Positions 22,045 through 35,700 of a DNA stretch of 64,000 bases are shown piece after piece (within the stretch, counting starts at the first letter, position 1; every line of letters begins with the position of its first letter). The DNA is taken from NCBI GenBank assembly GCA_036186865.1, contig AP025056.1, positions 29,443,092-29,507,091 on the forward strand. The letters are read 5' to 3'. Source of the stretch: Eustoma russellianum (lineage: Eukaryota; Streptophyta; Magnoliopsida; Gentianales; Gentianaceae). The position numbers and the translations under genes are program-made. Below the pieces are notes generated by a model. The model did not search any database and was not told the origin of the DNA. It was given only the letters and a program-made list of their open reading frames with translations.

Positions 22045-24453
22045 GTGACACTCATAGGGGTGGGAGATGGTTTTAAATTTTCAAAATTGAACTTTTTAAT
22101 CATATCATTTATATACTTAATTTGGCTTATATGTATTCCTTTACCCGTTTGTTTAATCTGCAAGCCAAGAAAGTAATTTAGTTCACCAACCAAAGACATT
22201 TCGAATTCCGATTTCGTGCAAATATCGAAATCTTCAACTAGTTTATGTGAAGTGGAGCCAAAAATGATGTCATCAACATAAATTTGAATAATGAGTAAAT
22301 CCGATTTATCTTGTTTTAAAAATAGAGTACTATGTATAGTGCCTCTTTTAAAACCATTTTGTAAAAGAAAAGTAGCAAAACGATCATACCATGCTCTCGG
22401 TGCTTGCTTTAGACAGTATAGTGCCTTCTTTAGTTTGTACACGTGATCGGGATGTTTCAAATCTTCAAAACCGGGTGGTTGTTTCACGTATACCTCTTCT
22501 TGTATAAATCCATTTAAGAATGTACTTTTCACGTCCATTTGATAAAGTTTAAAATCTTTCATGCAAGGAATAGCAAGTAAAAGTCATATGGCTTCTAAGC
22601 ATGCTACGGATGCAAATGTCTCATCATAATCAATTCCTTCTTCTTGATTATATCATTGTGCTACAAGTCTAGCTTTATTTCTAACAACTTTTCCTTCTTC
22701 ATTCATTTTATTTCTAAACGCCCACTTTGTGCCTATAGTCTTATCTTGTGGTCGTGGCACTAAATCCCATACGTCATTTCTAACAAATTGATTAAGTTCA
22801 TCATGCATAGCATCAATCCAAGAAGAATCACTCAAAGCATCATGCACATTTTTAGGTTCAATTTCATAAATCATGGCATGAAATTGATTTATTTCATCCG
22901 GATTTATTCTTCTATGTGGTCGCACACCGTGAGTGATATCGCCTATAATGAGATCGTGTGGGTGATCTCTATGCCATTTTGGTTGATTATTTTCTATGTT
23001 CTCATGCATTTCTAAGTGATCATGCATTTCTAGTGTATCATGCATATCATGCATGCCATCATCATCATTCAACACGGGTTTCAATTCAAAATCATCATCA
23101 TATTCTTTATCTTGATCAGCCTCACCAAATTCATTAAACTTCACATGGATGGATTCTAGAATTTGTCTAGTGATGGGATCATAACATCTATATGCTTTTG
23201 AATTCACAGAATATCCAACAAAGATGCATTCAATTAATTTTGATTCAAACTTATCTAAATTATCTTTCGTATTTAAAACAAAGCATTTGCATCCAAACAC
23301 ACGAAAGTAATCAATTTTAGACATGCAATCATTTAATATCTCATAAGGCGTCTTATTTATTTTCTTTCGAATAGACAAACGATTAACAATGTAGCATGCA
23401 CAATTTACGGCTTCCGCGCACAAAAATCTAGGCAATTTATTCTCACACGACATGGTTCTAGCAATTTCTTGTAATGTCCTATTCTTTCTTTCTACTACTC
23501 AATTTAATTGTGGAGTTCTAGGTGGCGAAAACTCATGTTTAATTCCTTTTTCTTCGCAAAATGAAATCATGTCCTTGTTTTTTAAATTCACCGCCTCTAT
23601 CTCTTCTTATCCTTTTCACATTGACACCATATTGATTTTCAAGTTGTTTTATTAGTTTCGCAATCTCAATGGCACTATCATCCTTATGTACAAGAAACAA
23701 AGTCCAAGTATAACTAGAAAAATCATCAACAATCACACAAGCATAGTGACATCCACCAAGACTCGTAGTGCGACTAGGACCAAACAAATCAATGTGTAAT
23801 AACTCTAAAACTCTAGTTGTGCTTATTTCATTTTTAAGTTTTAGTGACTCGCGTGTTTGTTTGCCTTTTATGCAAGATTCACACAACTGAAAGTTGTCTA
23901 AACCAAGGGTAGGCAATCCTCGTATTAGGTTCTTTCGTTTGAGTTTTTCGAGTGTAGAAATGCCAATGTGTCCTAAACGTCTATGCCAAAAATTTACGTT
24001 AGGTTCATTTGACATGAAACACTTAACCTTAGCGTCTAACATATCATCCATAGAAAGCGTAAAGATGTTTCCTTCCCGTTTTCCTTTTAAGACCGTTTCT
24101 CCATTTTTATTTATTATATTACAATATGGATGAGTAAAGCACACATCGAAACCATTATCAATAAATTGTGAAATGCTAAGAAGATTATAAGATAAGTTTC
24201 TTACCAAAAAGACATTGGAGATTTGAAGGGTGCTTGGGTTTCCAATTGTACCTTTTCCGATGATTTTGCCTTCATTGTTGTCTCCAACGGTCACAGATCC
24301 GTCTTTTGTGACCTCCTTTAATCTTGTGAACAAGCTCGGGTCACCCGTCATGTGCCTCGAGCAACCACTGTCAAGGAACCACTTGATAGATGTATCTTTT
24401 GATCTGTGGGTTCCCTGCAATGTACAAAAGTGATTTAGGTACCCTTTTAATTT
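22045..24453 (-). pseudogene. Copia-A pol (protease, integrase, reverse transcriptase), broken
   Basis: From right to left on the minus strand: protease WFLDSGCSRHMTGD (about 24375); pre-integrase zinc finger (FWHRRLGHIG...LCESCIKGKQ, about 23880-24000); integrase core with HIDLFGPS (about 23790) and RDRGGEF (about 23600); IN C-terminus RVFGCKCF (about 23290); an acidic His/Asp/Met-rich linker with MHD repeats (about 22990-23060); then RT with DAMHDELNQF, the DVKSTFLNG motif (about 22520), LYCLKQAPRAWYDR (about 22410) and YVDDIIFGS (about 22270). Defects: an extra A in a homopolymer at 23578-23583 and TGA stops at 23499-23501, 22653-22655 and 22584-22586, each consistent with point decay. RT is cut at PMSVT by Copia-B; RNase H lies at 1837-2532. 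Confidence 0.9.
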
Positions 24454-24475
24454 TAGGTCCTTACGAGTTAGTTAT

Positions 24476-26238
24476 TCACCTCTTAGTAAAAGTACCTTTC
24501 GGTACCCATACTTGAGTGATTCTTCTCGGTCTAGCAAATGGCAAGAATGTAGATGATGGTGCAATGTAGTAGACATGTGGTGAGTGGACTTTAGGCCTTT
24601 GGCCAAGAACTCCTTTATACGCATTATATGGAGCACGTTTTTGATATGTCCTTGTGTTGGTGTGCGTAGTGCATGATCTAGATGGATGAAATGAATGTCG
24701 TGTATGCATCACTTGTTTCTTCTCATATCTATATGGCACAAAATTATATTTCGCATGATATGAAGAAGAAGTATGACGAGATGAGGGGAGAGGGGGTCTT
24801 TGCGTCATCTTAGACACTGTATTTGCTTTTGTAGTGTCTACTTTCTTAGACAATACAAACTTGGTTGGTTTAATGGATACTTCATTTGTCTCAATGTATC
24901 CTAATCCGGTTTTATCACTATCGTGTTTTTGTGATAAAATGATGCGATCTGTCAAATTGTTTCATCATCTTTACTAAATCCGTATTCCTTGATTTCAAAT
25001 TTAAAATCTCGGATTTCATTTCGTTATTATGAGTGGTCAATGATGAGATCTCTGTCTTTCATGCATTAATGATGCATGACGATTCTTCTTTAGAATCGTT
25101 TAATTGAGCAACAAGATCCGTGTTAGAAGATTCTAACATTTTCTTGTCTTCAATTAATCGCTTCTTTTTTTTTTACGAGAGTCTTAGTGAATTTATGCAA
25201 TTCTAAATATTGACTGAAAAGATCATCATAAGAAGGCTCATAGTCATAATCAGAGTCAGAAGATACCTCGTTTGATGCTTTGGACACAAAGCATACTTGT
25301 GCAGTCTCTTCTTCTGTATCGGTCTTGGAATCAGATGTATCACTCCAAGTGGAGGCTTTGAGAGCTCTTTTCCTTTGCTTAGGTTCTGAGACGAGTCTAT
25401 TCTTGGTCCGATCCTTGTCAGGGTGTTTGTTTGTTTTCTTGTCCTTATTAGGGCAGTCATATGATAGATGTCCAAGTTTACCGCATTCGTAACATTTAAC
25501 ATCCTTGTCATTTGTCTTGTTCTTATTTCTTTTAGTCGAAGTAGCCTTAGTTTTGTTTCTAAATGACTTTCTCATGAATTTTCTTAAGCCTTTAGCAAAT
25601 AAAATTAAGTCATCGTTCTCTGATTCAGAATCACTATCTTCTACGTGATCGGAAGAAGTAGAGACGTATTCATTTGATTTAAATGCAATAGTCTTACCTT
25701 GTTTTGATGATGATTCCGATTTTCTTATGGTGAGTTTGTTCTCATATACCTTAAGTGATCCAATTAGTTTTCCATCTTAATCGATTTAGTTTCTTTGCTT
25801 TCTTTACGGCCGTTACTTTAGGGTCCTATTCGGATGGAAGGCTTCGCAAGACTTTTTATACCTTTTCCTTCATAGAGAAGGCTTTGCCAAGGGACTCAAG
25901 AGAATTGTAAATGTTAGTCAAGCAAAGATCCATATCAACAATAGATTCATTTGGCAATAATTTAAATAACTCGAGTGTGGACATAAGCATGTTGATTTTG
26001 GACTCTTTTACATGACTAGTGCCTTCGTGTTTCATTTCAAGAATTCTCCACATTTCTTGAGCACTAGAACAATTTGAAACATAACTAGATTCACTTTTAC
26101 TTAGTCCATTTAGAAGTAATTGCATAGCTCTAGCGTTCATGCTTATTCTCTTCTTATCATCACTAGTATACTCTTCTTTAGGATTAGCAACCTCTAGTGT
26201 GACTCCATCTACAGTGGATAACTTTGATGGAACAAATG
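24476..26238 (-). pseudogene. Copia-A gag, main part, broken
   Basis: This encodes the capsid/nucleocapsid protein of the SIRE-like element. At the right is the UBN2-type gag core (MNARAMQLLLNGLSKSES..., about 25860-26200), then an acidic serine stretch and the single CCHC knuckle CYECGKLGHLSYDC (about 25460-25500). After it come the acidic patch and coiled-coil region that Copia-B and Copia-C retain (about 24960-25290) and the KHDSDKTGLGYIE...QVWVPKGTF end (24476-24955). Frame breaks lie near 24960-25150 and 25780-25850. The first 53 codons are on the far side of Copia-C at 59228-59386. Confidence 0.85.
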
Positions 26239-29200
26239 TGTAGGATCTGCAAGGCACCACTAGAAGGGGGGAGGGGTTGAATAGTGGGTGCGGAAAATGT
26301 AGTTTTTAAAATTGTTTTAAACCAAAAACCCAACTTCTGAAAACAGTTTCTGTTTTAGGACCAGTTTTAAAACATTTTGAAAACTAGATTTTAGGCCTTC
26401 AAAAATTCTTAAATTTGGAGAGAACTTAGACTCTGATATTGTGAGTATCTTCTAAAAATTTCAGATTAAAATTCAACCTCTAACCCCTTGAAAAATTGTT
26501 GGTGGTCAGATTGCGCAAATCTGTCAGAAACGATACACTGGTTTGAAAAATTTATTCCTATTTGTACAGAACTCCAAATTCTATGAAAATTTAACAACTA
26601 ACCCCTTATATGTTGTATTTAAATGGGTTGAAACAGTTTTAAAAAATTCTTTCGGGAAAATAGTCAAATACACTCAAAGTCTCAACCTTTGCAAGCCTGA
26701 AAATCAGACTGCACTAGTCTCAGAACTTTGGATGTTTGATCGACTTATACTTATCCAAAAGGGTTGAAACTTGTGCCAAATTTACCCTAAGACGTGTGGC
26801 TATGTTTCTTGAAATTTTCGTAATTTTTGAAAACCGTTTACTATTTTTACGAACGTAAACAAAAAGAGTAAACAGTGCTGAAACAGAATATAAGTGCTGA
26901 AAGTAAATGACACCGAGAATTTTATACTGGTTCGGTTATCAACAACCTACTCCAGTCTTCGAGAAACACCTTCCTTGGTTCACACTAGTCACACAACGTA
27001 AATACACCTTACCACAGGGTTGATGGAGTTACACACCAACTCCAACCCTTTACAAACCTTGTATGATAAATACAATTCGCACGAACACCACCACCTTGCA
27101 AGAATGAAGATTGATCACACCTTGATCAATCTTTTACAAAGATATAGAGTATGTGGTGGTATATGACAAGCCTATTCAAGAATAGGAATATAAGTACAAT
27201 AGGCTTTCAAGAAGAAGAAAGAAAGAGAGTGTAGAAGAATAAGGCTAGAACACTTTTTTTTTCTTTCAATTTGCAACACTTGATTTTGTCTTGTTTTTGC
27301 TCATCTTCTTTCCTATTAAGCACATATGCAGCCGTCCTCCTTGGTCCTTCCCCTCTTGAAAATTGTCTTCTAAGTCCTTGAGAGAATTAAGACATCAATG
27401 TGACATGGTCTTGCTTACTTGTCACCTCCTCATTGGATGATCATTTAAGCTTTGCTTACTTGGCACTTCATGATAGGTTGAATGTTGTCATCATTTGATG
27501 ACTTGGAAAATCTGAATATTTCACTCATAACATGTGCCAAAATCAACATAGAATAATTTCCATAAACCATAAGATTGTCACATAAAGTTAAGCGAGATAA
27601 TATCTCACAAAATAGCTATAAAAATAGGCCATTAACATCCTTGCACATGCTGAAATTTCAGCATGTGTTACATTCACTCTTTGTTCAAAATATTGCCTAT
27701 TTTGCATTGTTTTAATTCAAGAATTCAATCAACATTTAGTATATAATATTCTCATCATGTATGGAATAAAAGTTAGACACTAATGTGGACTAAATTTCAG
27801 CCATTATACATTACACACATGCTGAAATTTTCAGCATGTGTGATATTAAAAATATCACCATTTTAATTTCATAATTAATTCAAAACATTACCATAACATC
27901 TTCAATTAATCCTCATGATTCAAGACACAAAATAAAGCTCTTTTAAAGTGATAAAATTCGGCCATAATGCAACACACATGCTGAATTTTCAGCTTGTGTC
28001 ATATATGTGACATAGTTTGAAATGTTACCTTTTGTAGCTCCTTCCTTTATGTGACCAACTTTGTTTAATTGATTCTTGACCAATCAATATGCCAACAATG
28101 ATCCACATATGCGCCAACTCAGCTGTAGGGGCGTGTATACATGTATATGTATGTGCTGAATTTTATTTTGCTAACTTTGTAAAAATAATGCATATTTAAT
28201 AATACACACATGTTATATTCCAATCAGCCCTTAATTTAATTTTCTAGAACACTTTAGGATGTATGACATATGTAAAAAGTGTCTAGATACGTGTCGTATG
28301 ATGTGCCAAAAATGTTCCATGTATTGTATACGTAGAAAACCGAATTTTCGATGTTTATCGATTACCCGATTTTTCTCTAATTAAATTCCAACTTTTTGCA
28401 CATGTTATATATATTATGTTACACATAATATATATAATATAAACTTTAATTCTCAGCACTTGGATGGTCTAAAGTGGCGCCATTAACATGTGACAAATTT
28501 GAAATTGGAATCTCCACAATTTGGCCTTAATGTGGGGTGATTTGTGTGTGTCAACATGGAATGATTTTATGGCTGAAATTAGAATCATAGCCACGAAATT
28601 TATAAGTATTTTTCAAGTGTAGGGGATGGCCATCTATTCATGGCAAGTACGTGACACGGGCGAAGTTTCGGTATTCGCCTGATACGACAATTTTTGGTTT
28701 AGAACCTTTTAACGTGTCGTATTTAATTTGTCATCACCATGACTTATATCAATGATATAAAGCCTGAATATACTCATAAATATGAGTTAAGTATGATGGT
28801 GTGACGTTAATGTACGTACGTAAAATATATAACGTGTCGGTATTACGTTGGAATACATGTGTATGTGCCTTTTTCAAAAAATCTAAAAATATATATTTAA
28901 GTACATATATGCGTGTATATATGTGTGGTGGGAGGAGGGGGAGACTTTCCTTTCTTAGTCTTGTTGCCTTTGTGCCTTGTCCAAATGTTGCTTCCTTTAA
29001 TGAACTACTTAGTTTAATTAACTAAGTACTTCACTTAATGAACTAGTTTAGTTCATTAATGGTGGCTCCTGAAAATAGTATAAACACAACAAATGTTTGC
29101 CATTTGATGTAAGCTTTAACGCTTCATGGCTCGTTAGTACGACAACATTATATATGAACTATATAAGGCAAGTTTTATGCAATATGTCATGCACGTTTAT

Positions 29201-29280
29201 GTCATGCACGTTTTTATGCAATATGCCATGCACGTTTAAATCATGTGTTTTGAAATCACTCAAACCCCTTTATCTCTACA
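26239..29280 (-). repeat. Copia-C 3' LTR (3042 bp)
   Basis: It begins TGTAGGATCTGCAAGG and ends tctctaca, the complete TG...CA termini. The palindrome trio is at 27644-27667, 27815-27841 and 27974-27999. No gene is present; open frames inside recur in other LTR copies. Confidence 0.92.
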
Positions 29281-29460
29281 ATCTCCCCCTTTTGATGATT
29301 TTCAAAATAACCTATAACCATGATTTAAATCTTATCGCTCCCCCCTTCAATCATGCATAAATGCAAAATTTGAATTTCAAATTTCAAATCCGCTCCCCCT
29401 TGATTTATGCAATCAGTATCTCTCTCCCCCTTAAATCATGCATTCTCTCCCCCTTTATTT
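29281..29460 (-). promoter_or_regulatory. Copia-C polypurine tract and five-step ladder
   Basis: atctcccccttttgatgat abuts the LTR. Four further CTCCCCCTT tracts follow at about 29340, 29393, 29424 and 29449, several followed by an A(A)TCATGCA or ATTTATGCA motif. The first is the likely plus-strand primer; the others are degenerate repeats of it. Confidence 0.7.
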
Positions 29461-29546
29461 TGGAAAGTCAATCAAAGAGAATGTAAAGATGAAAAAAATC
29501 ATGTATTTTAAATAATCTCAAACGTGCGTTCATAAGGGTTATTTAT

Positions 29547-30422
29547 TTAACTCTTTGAAAATGTCCCTTTTGGTACCCAAATTTGGGTGACCCTTCTAGG
29601 TCTTCCAAAAGGTGATAAAGGTGATGGAAGCACAACATTATACACTTTAGGTGCAACTTGCGTTTGGCCTTTGGCCAAGAATCCTATCATGCATATAGTA
29701 TGGTTTCTGTTTTTGATATGCATTTCGGTTTGCATGCACGGGACGTGATCTTGACATATTTGTATGATATGAATGTCGCACATGCATCAGTGGCTTTCTA
29801 TATGGCACATGATTACTCTTTGTATGATACGAAGAAGATGTATGACGAGATGAGGAGAGAGAGGGTCTTTGCGTCACTTTAGGCGCTACGTATGCCATTG
29901 ATGTGTCTACTTTCTTAGACAGAACAAACTTGGATGGTTTAGATGATGCTTCGTTTGTCTCCATGTATCCTAATCCGGTTTTGTCACTATCATGCTTTTG
30001 TGATAAGATAATACGCTCTAGCATGTTAGATCCCGTATCAAACTGTTTCATCATTTTCTCTAAGTCTGTATTCCTTGATTTCAAATTTAAAATCTCGGAT
30101 TTCATTTCAGTGTTCTCAGATGTCAATGATGCAATTTCAGACTTTAATGAATCTATAATGCATGACGACTCTTCTTTTGAATCGTTTAATTGAGACACAA
30201 GATCTTTGTTAGAAGATTCTAACAATTTCTTGTCTTCAATTAACCGTTTCTTTTGTTTTGCAAGAGTTCTAGCAAACTTATGAGTTCAAGATATTCACTA
30301 TATAAATCATCATAAGATAGTTCAGAATCCGAGTCAGAATCAGAATTTACCTCATTTTCAAATAGTTGAGGCATTTGGCTTGACATACCTTTTTCCTCGG
30401 TTTTGTGGCTAGTGATTGCCAT
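29547..30422 (-). pseudogene. Copia-C Gag-derived coiled-coil ORF, frameshifted
   Basis: This is homologous to the 300-aa Copia-B protein over its whole length. The ATG at 30420-30422 opens MAITSHKTEEKGMSS, then the same junction as in B leads from the gag start to the acidic patch (EVNSDSDSDSE), the coiled coil (about 29990-30300), the KHDSDKTGLGYME motif, a basic Arg/His/Ser stretch and the end IWVPKGTFSKS at 29547. A two-base loss near 30280 and a further shift near 29660 break the frame. The paralogue in B is intact, so the architecture predates both insertions. Confidence 0.85.
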
Positions 30423-30464
30423 CTCATATAGATCGTTGGATCCTTTTGTTGTGAGTGTTCCCGT

Positions 30465-30476
30465 GCTCTGATACCA
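30465..30476 (-). other. Copia-C primer binding site (tRNA-iMet)
   Basis: gctctgatacca on plus is TGGTATCAGAGC on the element strand, a perfect initiator-Met primer site two bases from the 5' LTR. Confidence 0.92.
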
Positions 30477-30478
30477 AT

Positions 30479-32709
30479 TGTAGGATCTGCAAGGCACCAC
30501 TAGAAGGGGGAGGGGTTGAATAGTGGGTGCAGAAAATGTGGTTTTTAAAATTGTTTTAAACCAAAAACCCAACTTCTGAAAACAGTTTCTGTTTTCAGGA
30601 CCAGTTTTAAAACGTTTTGAAAACTAGGTTGTAGACCTTCAAAAATTCTGAAATTTGGAGAGAACTTAGACTCCGATATTATGAGTATCTCCTAAAAATT
30701 TCAGATTAAAATTCAACCTCTAACCCCTTGACAAATCATTGGTGGTCAGATTGCGCAAATCTGCCAGAAATTATACACTGATTTGGAAAATTTATTCCTA
30801 TTTGTACACAACTCCAAATGATCTGAAAATTTAACCACTAAACCCTTATATGTTGTATTTAAATAGGTTCAAACAGTTTTGAAAAATACTTTCGGAAAGT
30901 TAGTCAAATACACTCAAAGTATCAACCTTTGCAAGCCTGAAAATCAGACTGCACTAGTCTCAGAACTTTGGATGTTTGATCGACTTATACTTATCCAAAA
31001 GGGTTGAAAACTTGTGCCAAATTAACCCTAAGACGTGTGGCTATGTTTCTGGATATGTTTGTAATTTTTGAAAACCGTTTACTATTTTTACGAACGTAAA
31101 CAATAGAGTAAACAGTGCTGAAACAGAATATAAGTGCTGAAAGTAAATGACACCGAGAATTTTATACTGGTTCAGTTATCAACAACCTACTCCAGTCTTC
31201 GAGGAACACCTTCCTCGGTTCACACTAGTCACACAATGTAATACACCTTACCACAGGGTTGATGGAGTTACACACCAACTCCAACCCTTTACAAACCTTG
31301 TATGATAAATACAATTCGCACGAACACCACCACCTTGCAAGAATGAAGATTGATCACACCTTGATCAATCTTTTACAAAGATATAGAGTATGTGGTGGTA
31401 TATGACAAGCCTATTCAAGAATAAGAATATAAGTACAATAGCCTTTCAAGAAGAAGAAAGAAAGAGAGTGTAGAAGAATAAGGCTAGAACACTTTTTTCT
31501 TTCAATTTGCAACACTTGTTCTTGTGTTGTTTTTGCACATCTTCTTTCCTTTTAAGCACATATGCAGCCGTCCTCCTTGGTCCTTCCCCTCTTGAAAATT
31601 GTCTTCTAAGTCCTTGAGAGAATGTAAGACATCAATGTGACATGGTCTTGCTTACTTGTCACCTCCTCATTGGATGATCATTTAAGCTTTGCTTACTTGG
31701 CACTTCATGATAGGTTGAATGTTGTCATCATTTGATGACTTGGAAAATCTGAATATTTCACTCAAAACATGTGCCAAAATTAACATAGAATAATTTCCAT
31801 AAACCACAAGATTGTCACATAAAGTTAAGCAAGATAATATCTCACAAAATAGCTATAAAAATAGGCCATTAACATCCTTGCACATGCTAAAATTTCAGTA
31901 TGTGTTACATTCACTCTTTGTTCAAAATATTGCCTATTTTGCATTGTTTTAATTCAAGAATTCAATCAACATTTAGTATACAATATTCTCATCATGTATG
32001 GAATAAAAGTTAGACACTAATGTGGACTAAATTTCAGCCACTATACATTACACACATGCTGAAATTTTCAGCATGTGTGATATTAAAAATATCACCATTT
32101 TAATTTCATAATTAATTCAAAACATTACCATAACATCTTCAATTAATCCTCATGATTCAAGACACAAAATATAGCTCTTTTAAAGTGATAAAATTCTTCC
32201 ATAATGCAACACACATGCTGAATTTCAGCATGTGTCATATATGTGACATAGTTTGAAATGTTACCTTTTGTTGCTCCTTCCTTTATGTCACCAACTTTGT
32301 TTAATTGATTCTTGACCAATCAATATGCCAACAAGGCTCCACATATGCTCCAACTCAGCTGTAGGGGCGTGTATACATGTATGTGCATGTGCTGAATTTT
32401 ATTTTGCTAACTTTGTAAAATAGTGCACATTTAATAATACACACATGTTATATTCCAATCAGCCCTTAATTTAATTTTCTAGAACACTTTAAGATGTATG
32501 ACATATGTAAAAAGTGTCTAGATACGTGTTGTATGATGTGCCAAAAATGTTCCATGTACTGTGTACGTAGAAAACCGAATTTTCGATGTTTATCGATTAC
32601 CCGATTTTTCTCTAATTAAATTCCAACTTTTTGCACATGTTATATATATTATGTTACACATAATATATATCATATAAACTTTATTCTCAGCACTTGGCTG
32701 GTCTAAAGT
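30479..32709 (-). repeat. Copia-C 5' LTR, first part
   Basis: It begins TGTAGGATCTGCAAGG and is colinear with 26239-28480, then is interrupted by Gypsy-2 after gtctaaagt. No gene is present. Confidence 0.92.
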
Positions 32710-35700
32710 TGTGGCGCCCCGCACCCTGGCCCCGCCGAAGTCGGTGCACCCGCCGTACTTTACTAAGGAGAGTACTAGGCGTCATCCATACGCGTCGTGA
32801 TCCATGATAGAATTGCATGGATTTTCGTGCTTACGCACAAATAAGTAAGCAAAACCGTGGCAGAATTTAAAACTTCAAATTAAAGGCATCATCACAACCA
32901 TTTAAAGTTTACAACCCACATCAAATGTAGCAGCAAGTGACAAAAGCCAATTGTTTTTCCATCTCAATTACATAACTCCGTCATCCCTTAAAGCTGGCAA
33001 GTTCGGTCTCCTAAATCTGGCCGTCCTTCAGTGCACTTACGGGTAGGGAACCCTAGGTTCATCATCGATCCACTCTACTTTGTCTCCTGCCACCTCTGGA
33101 GAAAAAAAATAGGGTGAGTGACAATGTCACCAGCAAGTATACTATAATAATCATGGGTTAAATGGAAAGTACGAATAAGAACCGAACCCCAAAATTTTGG
33201 TTTATAAACATACCTGTCTTCCGTCCGATATTCGATAGGGATCATCACTTAATGTAACGGAACCATAACTTAATGAAAATCATCACTCAAAGCAGAATAT
33301 AACATTAAAAGACTGTAACTCATATCGATGAATAACACAATAAGAATCATCACTTAGGGTCTACGAGGTCATCACAACTTAAATCTCATGTGTCGCTACA
33401 TGAATGTGATATGCATGCATATGTACGTGTGATGCATTGTGATGAAAATGAAAATATGATCTTTCATGTTTTTCTTTAAAATCATCATCGTCGTAAAACA
33501 ATAGAGTGTTCAGATCCATCTTCCCGGATCTGAGGCGGTAACTTCTCCCCTTCGAATCTATTATTTCCGGATTCGGAACGGTAACGTCATCATACTTGCC
33601 GGGTCTATTCTTTCCGGACCCGCACGGTCATCATCATCATCATCATCATCAGGCCTATTATCTCCGGGCCTGCACGTCATACTGTCAGATCACTTAACCT
33701 AGATCTGAGCGGGTTCATACTGGCCAAGTTCATACTCACACACGGTACCGGTGGGGAATCATCTTTGCAAAACAAAATCATCATTTGAAAAACGCTTTTC
33801 ATCTTTCTTATAAAACGACATGTTGTAAATCAAGTACGTGACGATGATGCGATACATGACATGTAATGTGCAAATGATGGCATAATGCATGACATAAGCG
33901 TATAGACATGTTTTGTCGCCATGCTGTAAATTTCCAGCTTAGTAGCGTCTACTTCCCTTTAGGAATTTCCTATTAAAGTGCACATTTTAGACCCATTGGT
34001 TCACATGTACTTCTCCGTAAATGTCGTAAGTGATTTCATGCATGCGTTATGGAATTACGATGTCGATAAGGGACTCGTTGCTCTTTTTCATGAAACGGTG
34101 TAACCTGAATTCTGGAATGACCATATTCTATCATAAAATTTATTGTGACCAATCCTTTAATCGTTTTTGGAAATTCCAACTCTCCATCTTAATAAACTCA
34201 TTGGGCTATCATCCTGCCAAAATTTAGCCCAAATACAATTTTCTAAGGCCCTGTTCCAGATCATGTAACTTGTTACACAAATTCTGTCCATCCAGCACAT
34301 TTCAGTTGACCCGTTTACTAGAAATTTATTAAAAATAAACCACAACCTATTTTGATAAAATTCCAACTTCCACCTTTACTTTATTCATGGGGTTAGTATC
34401 ATACCGAAAATTAGTGGATTTGCGTACCTCTAAGGTCCCTTTCTAGGTTACCAAACATGTTACTTAAATTCTGTCCAGTACAACATTTTCAGCAGGACCA
34501 ATCTCAGTAGAAAATTCATTAAAAATAAACCGTGGCTCCTTTAATGAGATTACAACTCTCACATATAACATACACATAAAAATAATAGCATACCAAAAAT
34601 CAATGGAATTGAAGGTTCCTAAGGTCCCTTTTCTGGTCTCACAATACAGTCCAAATTTCGGTCCCCGCTCCAAAAAATTTTCTAATGATCATATATTCTT
34701 CCTAAGTGTCCTTAGCTTACATTTTTGTCACCAACACTTAGCAAAAATTTTTGGATGAACACACGCACCCTTCACCAACAGTCTCCTTCTTCGGTGCATG
34801 CGAGAAAATGATATAACCAAGAGCATATTAAACTTTACACACAACAAAAACAAAGCTTGTTCCCACTTCTTTACTAGGTTGACATTTTTCATGTAAAATC
34901 ACACATGTCTCCCTTAACCCTTCCACCGTGAGCCTCTCATCATGAAAAGAAAGAATCTTTAATACATCCAACCTAGATTAGCACATAATAATGCATGTAA
35001 TCCACAAAGAACACATCTTTGGAACAAAGTTTCACTCCTACACACCCAAATGGCTTAGGCCGAAAGTTTTGGCATTCAACTTACTATTTCACAACTAAGA
35101 TTAGGTCTTAAGTACATCTAGCCATTCATGCGCACACTTTCACATCCAAACCTTAAAGAGTATAGTGTACTTGCCTTTGAAGTCGTTAGATTTTGCTCAG
35201 GCTGGTTGACACTAGAAGCACTTCCCTCTTTCTTTTCCTATCACATACGACATAGGGCTTTTGTTAGCCATTCTTTAGATTATGTAATATATCCTAGTGA
35301 AGGAATAAAGGGTTTACCATTTGCATCTTGGATGGTTTGAGAATGATCCTCCCTTGCTAAGGCACACTCCTTCTTCTATCGCCTTGAGGCCTCCTCCTAG
35401 TGCCGTGATAGTCACGGTTTTTACCAAAGAAAAGGAGGCTTGTAAGCTTCAACCTCTAGTATGTATCTTATTATCAACTATGGAGAGTAACCTTGCCTAG
35501 ACAAGCCTTGAGATGGGAGGGTCCTTAGCCTTCTTGTTCCAACCGAATTCTTTTGGAAGGAGGGGAAAAAAGGTTGAGAGTTGTTTCTTGAAGGAGCCTT
35601 AATGATGGGGAGTTAAGGAGGCTTAGTTTAATAGAGGGGATATTATTTTCTTATTGGAAAAGAATGCAGCCGGCGGCTGCATATGGGGAAGAGAAAAGGC

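Noticed and set aside
33628..33652. CAT trinucleotide repeats and regular hairpins as a possible CRISPR-like array
   Set aside because: There are no uniform spacers, repeats are not identical, and the setting is a plant LTR; they are hairpin units with a simple repeat.
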